This document shows positions 8,983 through 15,180 of a stretch of 39,232 bases of DNA, piece by piece (the first letter of the stretch is position 1; each line of letters begins with the position of its first letter). The translations under genes were made by a program, and so were the position numbers. The stretch is from Candidatus Eisenbergiella merdavium (GTDB lineage Bacteria > Bacillota > Clostridia > Lachnospirales > Lachnospiraceae): NCBI GenBank assembly GCA_019119595.1, contig DWWS01000058.1:1-39232 (forward strand), read 5' to 3'. The notes below the pieces were generated by a model. The model searched no databases, was not told the DNA's origin, and saw only the letters and a list, made by a program, of their open reading frames with translations.

Positions 8983-9714
8983 ATGGAAGATAGATATACA
9001 AGGATTGCCGATTATAGTCCGTGCAGGAGAATTCCCAACGAAAAAATAATGATACAGACAGGAGCGATTTTGTGGGATTCTCAGAAAAAAGTTAGCCTGA
9101 TTCAGCTAAAATTCAGAAACGCGTCTGGAGAGGCGGTAAAATCTGTATATGTGAAGCTGAGGCTGTATGATCATGAGAATCATCTTATTTCCTTCGGGGG
9201 CAAACAAGAAATAGAAGCAGACTATATCGACGTGAATGTATGTCCGTTCTCGTCATTCGGAGAAAAGACACCCGTAGTAGTTGACTCAGAACTGGTTCGT
9301 AGAATAGAAGCGGAAGTGTTTCGCATCGTTTGGAAAGACGGACGGGTAGAAAACGTGAGCGGAGAATGCGTAGACTGTTCGGGCCAAGATATCCTAGAAG
9401 AAGAAAAATTATTATATCAAGAGGCGTGCGGGATATCAGAAGCTAAATGGAAACCGAGGTCGCTGCAAAAATATTGGCAATGCACTTGTGGGTATCTGAC
9501 GGATAGGGAAGAATGTCCTGCATGCGGTGCTAAAAAGGAGAACCTGTTTTATTATCAGAGTAAGGAAAAACTGACAGAATTTCAGAAGGGAGAAGAGAAT
9601 AAGCGGCAGAGGGAAAAAGAACGAAAAAGAAAGCAGGAGCAAAAAGACAAAGTACTTTTTCTATGTGTGTTAGCTGGCGCCCTTTTGATTGGTCTTTTGA
9701 TAAGATTAAGTTAA
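8983..9714 (+). CDS. Tail-anchored zinc-ribbon protein of unknown function
   Basis: A 243-residue protein that I do not recognise as a named family. The N-terminal part (about 20-140) looks beta-rich, with ILWDSQKKVSLIQLKFRN and VKLRLYDHENHLISF. A zinc ribbon follows near 165-180 with the pattern CxC-x8-CxxC (CTCGYLTDREECPAC). Then comes a very charged Lys/Glu/Gln linker, probably a coiled coil, and a single transmembrane helix at the extreme C-terminus (about 223-241), so the bulk should face the cytoplasm. An ATG 24 bases upstream exists, but AGAGGAGA is placed correctly only for 8983. Zinc-ribbon plus C-terminal anchor proteins are common in Lachnospiraceae and mostly uncharacterised. Confidence 0.75.
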   Translation: MEDRYTRIADYSPCRRIPNEKIMIQTGAILWDSQKKVSLIQLKFRNASGEAVKSVYVKLRLYDHENHLISFGGKQEIEADYIDVNVCPFSSFGEKTPVVVDSELVRRIEAEVFRIVWKDGRVENVSGECVDCSGQDILEEEKLLYQEACGISEAKWKPRSLQKYWQCTCGYLTDREECPACGAKKENLFYYQSKEKLTEFQKGEENKRQREKERKRKQEQKDKVLFLCVLAGALLIGLLIRLS

Positions 9715-9930
9715 AGTTATAAAAAACTGCTCCCAGGGATGCTGAAGCACTGATACGGCGATCAGGCTTAATTATCAGTGCATAAATATCAGAAAAAGAT
9801 TAGAGCTTTATTTTTGCAAGGTTTCCTTTTTCTTCCGTAATGATCGAAACGTAATGGAAACGTACAATTTAGAAATATTCATATCAGGTAAATATATACA
9901 ATAGGCTGAGAGGAATCCCATGTCTGAGAG

Positions 9931-9975
9931 AAAAGCCCTTTCCCCGTTTGAAGCTCAGATGGGGAAAGGGCTTTT
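9931..9975 (-). terminator. Perfect 15-bp terminator hairpin after the XRE gene
   Basis: AAAAGCCCTTTCCCC (9931-9945) and GGGGAAAGGGCTTTT (9961-9975) are perfect inverted repeats with a 15-base loop. The hairpin ends three bases from the stop codon of the leftward XRE gene and can also stop rightward transcripts from the zinc-ribbon gene. The rest of the gap from 9715 holds nothing I recognise. Confidence 0.8.
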
Positions 9976-9978
9976 GGC

Positions 9979-10272
9979 TCAAAGTGTTCTTTTTTTCAAA
10001 GCAAACAGAAGCGTGCGGACCGCTTCGGCTTCTTCTTCAGAAAGGCCGTCCGTATCCAGACAGCCGGAATGCTCCAGACCGAGCAGATAATCTGTTGATA
10101 CCCGGAATGTTGTGGCGATGGTGATCAGATTTTCCAGAGACGGGGTGCGTGCCCCGGTCTCATAGGAGGAAATAACGCTGGGGCTGAGATTGGTTCGCTG
10201 CCCCATCTGAAGCTGGGAGAGGTTATTTTTCAGACGGAGCTCCTGGAGACGTTTGGCGAGAATAGAGATCAT
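9979..10272 (-). CDS. XRE-family helix-turn-helix transcriptional regulator
   Basis: A 97-residue DNA-binding protein. The N-terminal domain is a Cro/C1-type helix-turn-helix: LAKRLQELRLKNNLSQLQMG, then LSPSVISSYETGARTPSLE, then the typical LITIATTFRVSTDYLLGL. The C-terminal 25 residues (EEEAEAVRTLLFALKKR) form a short helix, probably for dimerisation. Two ATGs lie six bases apart; the one at 10272 (MISILAKRL) is better spaced from GGAAAGG. It is transcribed away from the first ECF-type operon and could control it or itself, but no palindromic operator in the shared intergenic region stands out. Confidence 0.88.
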   Translation of the reverse strand: MISILAKRLQELRLKNNLSQLQMGQRTNLSPSVISSYETGARTPSLENLITIATTFRVSTDYLLGLEHSGCLDTDGLSEEEAEAVRTLLFALKKRTL

Positions 10273-10404
10273 GTGCATTATCCTTTCCGTAGTACTGCTT
10301 GGCAAATGCGTCCGATAGGATGATTTTCTACCGTTTCTGCCTTTTTTATTTTATAGAAAATAACCCGTCTTAAGGTGCAGAAAACAGCACTTTGGGACGA
10401 ATGA

Positions 10405-10451
10405 AAATTTTTTTTGCTGCCTGCAACCTTTTTGCGGATCGCATACTCTCT
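10405..10451 (+). promoter_or_regulatory. ECF-type promoter of the envelope-protein operon
   Basis: An A/T tract (about 10405-10415) is followed by TGCAACC at 10422-10428, a T-run, and CTCTC at 10446-10450. The AAC-containing -35 is typical of ECF sigma factors. The same elements with identical 24-base spacing occur at 13843 and 13867, upstream of the operon that encodes an ECF sigma factor. The start codon is 29 bases after the -10-like element. Confidence 0.7.
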
Positions 10452-10479
10452 TGGGTTAAAGGAGGCAGGAGGTAAGAAA

Positions 10480-11064
10480 ATGGAAGAAGAAAAAAAGAAG
10501 AGAAATCCCCTGAGGGATGCTCCGGGGTATGAGATCTGTTTTCTGCCCACCGACAGAAGGAGAGAATACCGTATGGGGCTTTGGAACAGCAGGACAGAAC
10601 GGCCTGAGCTTGAAATGATCTATGTAAATCTCGCAGAGGACCGAATTTGGTTTGCGGACGGAACAATGCGGCTTCTTCTTCATACGACAAGAAGACTGCA
10701 GACAGGTGAATATCGGTACGGATGCTTTGAACCGGGAAAAGGATGGCTGGCGGAAGGAGAACATCTGCATCTGGAACGGATCCTGATTTCGGAAGGGGGT
10801 GACCGGAAAGCAAAAACGTTCTGGCTGTGGGTTTATGATGATTCCGGAGGAAACGGAATTTACAGGCACAGACTATATGATAGCCGGAATCGGATGATAG
10901 GGAGCTTTACATCCCTTCGTTCCGCCAGGGAACCATATGAAGAAATTGAATACCAAAAAACGAATGATTATCTGGTATTCAGAGAGAAAAAAGCCGGAAG
11001 GCTGCTGTTAAAAAAATATATCATAGATAATGAGGAGGAGCAGAATGAGAAAGATTGGAAATGA
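10480..11064 (+). CDS. Unrecognised soluble protein, first gene of the ECF-type operon
   Basis: A 194-residue protein with no signal peptide or membrane segment that I can see, and no family I recognise. It starts with a basic/acidic stretch (MEEEKKKRNPLRD) and then appears beta-rich, with many aromatic residues (IWFADGTMRLLLHTTRR, FWLWVYDDSGG, YRHRLYDSRNR). The ATG at 10480 has a good AGGAGG; upstream in-frame codons lie inside the promoter. It is probably cytoplasmic, which sets it apart from the exported products of the next two genes. The next gene starts inside its last 20 bases, so the genes form one unit. Confidence 0.7.
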   Translation: MEEEKKKRNPLRDAPGYEICFLPTDRRREYRMGLWNSRTERPELEMIYVNLAEDRIWFADGTMRLLLHTTRRLQTGEYRYGCFEPGKGWLAEGEHLHLERILISEGGDRKAKTFWLWVYDDSGGNGIYRHRLYDSRNRMIGSFTSLRSAREPYEEIEYQKTNDYLVFREKKAGRLLLKKYIIDNEEEQNEKDWK

Positions 11065-11893
11065 AAGGAAAAAAGGGGAGGAGAAGAACAGGATGCGTCA
11101 GGGAAGAAAGAAAGGAAGAATCAAATGCGCTTTGCTGGCCGCCTTTGCGATCGCGGCAGCGCTGTCCAATACGCAAAAAGTATCCGCAATGGAATTCGTC
11201 AGTGCAGTATTTCGGGATGATTATGTGGACGACGGAGAGCGAATCAATGATAACCGGGTCAGCGTGGACCCGGACAGCCCGGTGGTGGCGCTGCTGGATC
11301 CCTCACAGATCCTCACGAGGGGCGCTATCATATCGTTCGCCTGGGATACGGCCACGGAAGAGCAGAAGCTTGCATATCTGACGAGCGAGGATGAACCTGA
11401 CAATGACGCCCTGACCTGGTGGGTGGCTTCCGCCTATGAGGATGCGGTGAAATTCCAGTATCTGAACGGCGTGAAAAAGACAGGAACGCAGTCCTCCCTG
11501 TGGGTGATTCAATCTTCGTTTCCCCTTGAGGACAAGGTTCAATATTTTCGGACTCATGAGATCCGTTACAATTCCCCGGAGGTGATTCAGTGGTGGTGGA
11601 CCTATGTGGGAAGTCTTCTGACCACGGATCAGACCACAAAGACCGACGCATACAATTATGAAACCTATATGCGCGCGACCACTCACAAACTGTCCATGGT
11701 CGATGTGGTACAAAAAGGGGAGGAAAAATATTATATCGCGGCTTCGGATCTGCAGGCCTGCCTGGACAACGGCAGCATCTATGAACGTGTGAGCTACTAT
11801 ACCTTGGGGGACGACGTCCAGCGGGAATTTTCTCAGTATTATCTGAGCGGTTCGCCTGCGGATACCGGATGCGTGCTCTGGAGCTTACAGTAA
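11045..11893 (+). CDS. Secreted protein of unknown function
   Basis: A 282-residue protein with a long basic N-terminus and a hydrophobic core (CALLAAFAIAAALS) ending in KVSA, a plausible signal peptidase I site near residue 48. The mature part is acidic and rich in Trp and Tyr (ALTWWVASAYEDAVKF, VIQWWWTYVGSLL). I recognise no domain. The ATG at 11045 follows GAGGAGGAG; another ATG at 11093, just before the signal sequence, also has a good site and is a real alternative. It overlaps the preceding gene and is followed 17 bases later by a lipoprotein gene, so the operon seems aimed at the cell envelope. Confidence 0.72.
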   Translation: MRKIGNERKKGEEKNRMRQGRKKGRIKCALLAAFAIAAALSNTQKVSAMEFVSAVFRDDYVDDGERINDNRVSVDPDSPVVALLDPSQILTRGAIISFAWDTATEEQKLAYLTSEDEPDNDALTWWVASAYEDAVKFQYLNGVKKTGTQSSLWVIQSSFPLEDKVQYFRTHEIRYNSPEVIQWWWTYVGSLLTTDQTTKTDAYNYETYMRATTHKLSMVDVVQKGEEKYYIAASDLQACLDNGSIYERVSYYTLGDDVQREFSQYYLSGSPADTGCVLWSLQ

Positions 11894-11910
11894 GGAAAAG
11901 GGAGAAGAGG

Positions 11911-13623
11911 ATGGAAAAGAAAGAGAGCAGGAAGAGTAAAATGAAAAGGAAAACGACAAAACAATGGAAACTTTATGTGCAGCTTGCGGTACTGCTTGTC
12001 ATTGGCGTGCAGCTTGCCGCCTGCGGTACCAAAAAGGAGGTATGGGAAACGCCCGCCGCGGAGGCGGAAGCGTCCACAGAGGCGATCCTGGAGGAAACGC
12101 AGACGGAGGAGGACGTGATGGAGACCCATCAGGAGAGCGTTACGGAGACTGCCACGGAGACCGTTACGGAGGAAGAGCTGAAGGATACGAGCTGGATCGA
12201 GCCCTACCGGGAGCTGCTTAGCGACCATGAACAGCTGATGCCGCTGCTGCAGGAACAGAATGAGGGAGGCTCCAGAGGCTTCATCTCAGGCTTCTATCTG
12301 TACGATATCGACCAAAACGGGATCCCGGAGCTTCTGGTGCAGAAGTACCAGACGGCGGACTACATCTATACCTGCGTGGATGGGAAGGTGCAGCTTCGGA
12401 ATACGATCAGCTACGACAGCTTTTGCGACTCGCTGATCGCTTATGACAGGCGGGACGGGAAATTGTATTATTTTACGCTGGATGGCGGAACCGGAACGGG
12501 CCGAATCACTCGTCTGAATGAGATGTACCTTCTGGAAGAAGGAAACGGGCAGAGAGGTTATGATGTCGGGCAGAAGAAGCTCTACAGCGCGACTTACGGC
12601 GGCCTCGAACAAGACGATGGAAGTTATCTGGAGCTGGAATGGGAAGAGGCGCTTCCGGACGAGGGGAGTGTTATCAGTAAGGAGAAGTTCGAGGATATCG
12701 TAGATCATCTGACGCCGGTTCTGTATCAGGAAATCAATGAAGAAAACATGACGAAGTATCTGCAGGCGGATTATGACGAGACCGATTTGTATCAGAATTG
12801 TACGCTGGAGGACTACAGAGCCGAGATGGCGGCGAGGCAGGCTGAGTTTGAAGAAAACGTTCTGGAAATTCAGGTAGACAGCGACGTGCAGGATGAAAAT
12901 GTATTGACGAAGGAGGAATATGACCATCTGGTGTATTTTGACCTGGAACGTTTGGCGTGCTATCACGAGAGAGAAGTGAAGTATGTCTATGAGGAGGAGT
13001 GGAAGAATATTTATCGGGAGTGGCTGACGACGCTGGATCAGCAAGGGGAAGAGTATGGAATTCAGAATTTGAACAAATGGGAACTGCAGAATATGAGTTT
13101 CAATTTGACGGATTGGAAGGAAGGAGAAGCGCCGGTTTTATCGTTCTACTGTAATGAAGATACGCAAAAGTATTTCTGGATTGAGAATGGGAAGGTAACG
13201 CAATTCCATGAGCTGGGCGGGGGGCCTGTTTCTCTTATGGAGGGAGTCAGCTTTGTGAAAGGGACGAATTGTTTTTTGAGCTTCTCCAGCTTTGGGTCAG
13301 TAGTTCAGCCTTTTTCGTCGATAGAGGTATACCAATGGGATACGAGCGGGGTCACTTATTGCGGCGGCGTAGGAGCACAGTATGATGCAGAAATTGGAGC
13401 ATTGACCTCTGAAGATTATAGCATTCAGGATAACAATGTATCGCAGGCAGAATTTGTCGCTTATATGGATTCGTTATTGGGAGCGGGAGTCGGAAGCCAG
13501 ATGGTCAATAGGGTTTTGGGATCCGTATTGGGCAGTGACATGGATACAAGCCTTTCCTTGACCTTTGCAGAAAATATCGGTTTCACCTATTCCGAGCTCG
13601 ATGCCACGCTTTCCAGCTTTTAA
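11911..13623 (+). CDS. Large lipoprotein of unknown function
   Basis: A 570-residue protein with a type II signal peptide: basic start, hydrophobic segment VQLAVLLVIGVQ, then lipobox LAAC with Cys38. The next 60 residues are Glu/Thr-rich (TETATETVTEEEL), a typical flexible linker holding the protein away from the membrane. The folded part contains DIDQNGIPELLV, a calcium-loop-like DxDxNGxxEL motif often seen in clostridial surface proteins. No catalytic domain is recognised. The ATG at 11911 has AGAAGAGG before it and fits the signal sequence; the open frame 42 bases further up overlaps the previous gene. GC content falls towards the 3' end compared with the 5' half. Confidence 0.78.
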   Translation: MEKKESRKSKMKRKTTKQWKLYVQLAVLLVIGVQLAACGTKKEVWETPAAEAEASTEAILEETQTEEDVMETHQESVTETATETVTEEELKDTSWIEPYRELLSDHEQLMPLLQEQNEGGSRGFISGFYLYDIDQNGIPELLVQKYQTADYIYTCVDGKVQLRNTISYDSFCDSLIAYDRRDGKLYYFTLDGGTGTGRITRLNEMYLLEEGNGQRGYDVGQKKLYSATYGGLEQDDGSYLELEWEEALPDEGSVISKEKFEDIVDHLTPVLYQEINEENMTKYLQADYDETDLYQNCTLEDYRAEMAARQAEFEENVLEIQVDSDVQDENVLTKEEYDHLVYFDLERLACYHEREVKYVYEEEWKNIYREWLTTLDQQGEEYGIQNLNKWELQNMSFNLTDWKEGEAPVLSFYCNEDTQKYFWIENGKVTQFHELGGGPVSLMEGVSFVKGTNCFLSFSSFGSVVQPFSSIEVYQWDTSGVTYCGGVGAQYDAEIGALTSEDYSIQDNNVSQAEFVAYMDSLLGAGVGSQMVNRVLGSVLGSDMDTSLSLTFAENIGFTYSELDATLSSF

Positions 13624-13686
13624 CGAGAGTGCCATACTTCAGGAGCCGATCACGGAGTGGGGCGGCAATATCGATGTGCCAGGTAA

Positions 13687-13771
13687 CGGCTTGACATGGG
13701 GATGATTTCGCCCCTTTCCAGGAGGCGCTGATGGTATCAGCGCCTCCTAAACGGCTTATGCCAGTGTCAAG
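13687..13771. repeat. Nested inverted repeats in the gap between the two ECF-type operons
   Basis: AGGAGGCGCTGAT (13720-13732) and ATCAGCGCCTCCT (13736-13748) form a perfect 13-bp stem with a 3-base loop. Around it CTTGACA (13690-13696) pairs with TGTCAAG (13765-13771). No T-run follows, so a terminator role is uncertain. The remaining bases of the 13624-13929 gap hold the second ECF-type promoter and an A/T tract. Confidence 0.55.
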
Positions 13772-13825
13772 ATCGAATCCTCATGTATGCAGGGATGCTC
13801 GCTTCGCTGCGTGCAAAAAAATAAA

Positions 13826-13875
13826 AAATTTTTTTATTTTCCTGCAACCTTTTGTCAAAACCGGCGCTCTCTCTG
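13826..13875 (+). promoter_or_regulatory. ECF-type promoter of the sigma-factor operon
   Basis: An A/T tract (13817-13840) precedes TGCAACC at 13843-13849, a T-run, and CTCTC at 13867-13871. The spacing between TGCAACC and CTCTC is 24 bases from start to start, identical to the promoter at 10422. Because the operon it serves contains an ECF sigma factor, autoregulation is likely. Confidence 0.7.
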
Positions 13876-13929
13876 GTCAGAAGGGATGAAAAGAGTCCCG
13901 AATAAAAAACTTCAGAGGAGGAAGAAAGA

Positions 13930-14844
13930 ATGAACGAAACATTAAATGCGGCAGGAATCGAACAGACGGCAGGCGTACAGGAGCAGGGAGCGGAAATGCA
14001 GAGCCGGAAAGCGACGACACAGAATCAGGAAACAACAGCACAGAGCCGGAAAACAACAATACAGAGCGAGAAAGAGAATGTTACAGGGAGACGGGGGCTG
14101 GGAGAGCTGGCCAGCGTTTTGAAGAAGCCCAAGGCTCTGGCGGGAATCGTGCTGATCGTGGCTATTGTCCTGGGCGTTGTATGGATCAACCCGTTCTCTT
14201 CGGGCTACGCGAATACGCTGGATGATATCTTTGCAATGATGAATCACAGAGAGGAGAAGCTGGACAGCCTTGCAGAAAATATGCTTCCGGGATTTGCATA
14301 CGAGCAATATGATGTTATTATGGAAGCGATAAGCGAAGTGGAAACGGTTGAAAGCTGGATCGAAGAAAAAGAAGATGATATCATGGATGCGTATCTGGAG
14401 TTGGAGGACGAATTCGGCTCCAACGCGGAAGTGTCATGGACAACGGTCGAGAAGGAGAAAATGAGCGATCTTCAGATCCGGCGGGCGGAAAAGAACTATC
14501 AGGAATTCGCAGAAGACTATTTGCAGAACGCGGTGGATCGGCTGGACGACTATGACACCATCAGAAATATCGCCGACAGATTTGATCTGTCTGTCTCGGC
14601 GGTGAGGACGGTCCTGGATAGCATTGAGACGCTTGGCGGGGAATGTGAGAACCTGGAGATCAAGAAAGGCTACAACCTGACCATCGAAATTCAGGTTGAA
14701 GGCTCCAGGGATTCCTACAGCGATGAAGTAGAGCTGAGAATGATTTATGCAAACGGCGAATGGATGCTGGATTATTCCGAACTCGGCGGAAATCTGCTCA
14801 CGAGATTCGGCGAGGAGCTCAATTCTATTATATGGTGGCTGTAA
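13930..14844 (+). CDS. Single-pass membrane protein of unknown function in the sigma-factor operon
   Basis: A 304-residue protein. Residues 1-60 are polar, low in complexity and rich in Gln, Thr and Lys (short imperfect repeats such as SRKATTQNQETTAQSRKTT). One transmembrane segment spans about 69-86 (LAGIVLIVAIVLGVVW). The C-terminal 215 residues should be outside; they are helical and acidic at first (DSWIEEKEDDIMDAYLELE-like stretches) and end in a beta-rich part (LTIEIQVEGSRD, VELRMIYANGEWML). I recognise no family. The ATG has AGAGGAGG upstream and lies about 55 bases after the ECF-type -10. The one-pass topology next to a sigma gene makes it a candidate anti-sigma or co-sensor, but nothing in its cytoplasmic part resembles a known anti-sigma domain. 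Confidence 0.75.
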   Translation: MNETLNAAGIEQTAGVQEQGAEMQSRKATTQNQETTAQSRKTTIQSEKENVTGRRGLGELASVLKKPKALAGIVLIVAIVLGVVWINPFSSGYANTLDDIFAMMNHREEKLDSLAENMLPGFAYEQYDVIMEAISEVETVESWIEEKEDDIMDAYLELEDEFGSNAEVSWTTVEKEKMSDLQIRRAEKNYQEFAEDYLQNAVDRLDDYDTIRNIADRFDLSVSAVRTVLDSIETLGGECENLEIKKGYNLTIEIQVEGSRDSYSDEVELRMIYANGEWMLDYSELGGNLLTRFGEELNSIIWWL

Positions 14845-14862
14845 GGCGGAAAGGTATGGTCA

Positions 14863-15147
14863 ATGGAAATAAAGGGAAGCGTTACCGCAGGGGTGATCCG
14901 GGATAACGAGACCGGACGGTATAAGGTCGATGTGGGCGGACGGGAATATGAGGTCGTCTCCAAGGGAAGGCAGGCGATCAAGGATTATCTTTTCATCAGA
15001 AAAGGACAGAGACTGGAAATCGAAGGAGAAGAGGAAAATTCCCGGATCCGTTTGGAAAAATGTAAAATAGATATCCAAAGCGAATGCAATAAAAACCAGG
15101 AGAACGCAATACAAGAAATAGAGACACAAGAAAACAAGGGTACATGA
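14863..15147 (+). CDS. Small beta-rich protein of unknown function in the sigma-factor operon
   Basis: A 94-residue cytoplasmic protein. The first 70 residues alternate short beta-like segments (GSVTAGVIRDNETGRYKVDV, EYEVVSKGR, QRLEIEGEE, SRIRLEKCKIDI), a pattern reminiscent of an OB-fold, while the last 25 residues are Asn/Gln/Glu-rich and probably disordered. I cannot name a family. It begins 18 bases after the upstream membrane-protein gene and ends 33 bases before the sigma-factor gene, so it is co-transcribed with both. A modest GGAAAGG precedes its ATG. Nucleic-acid or partner binding is a guess from fold only. Confidence 0.65.
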   Translation: MEIKGSVTAGVIRDNETGRYKVDVGGREYEVVSKGRQAIKDYLFIRKGQRLEIEGEEENSRIRLEKCKIDIQSECNKNQENAIQEIETQENKGT

Positions 15148-15180
15148 TCGCCTGCATTCACGGGCGAAGGAAGGGACGAG

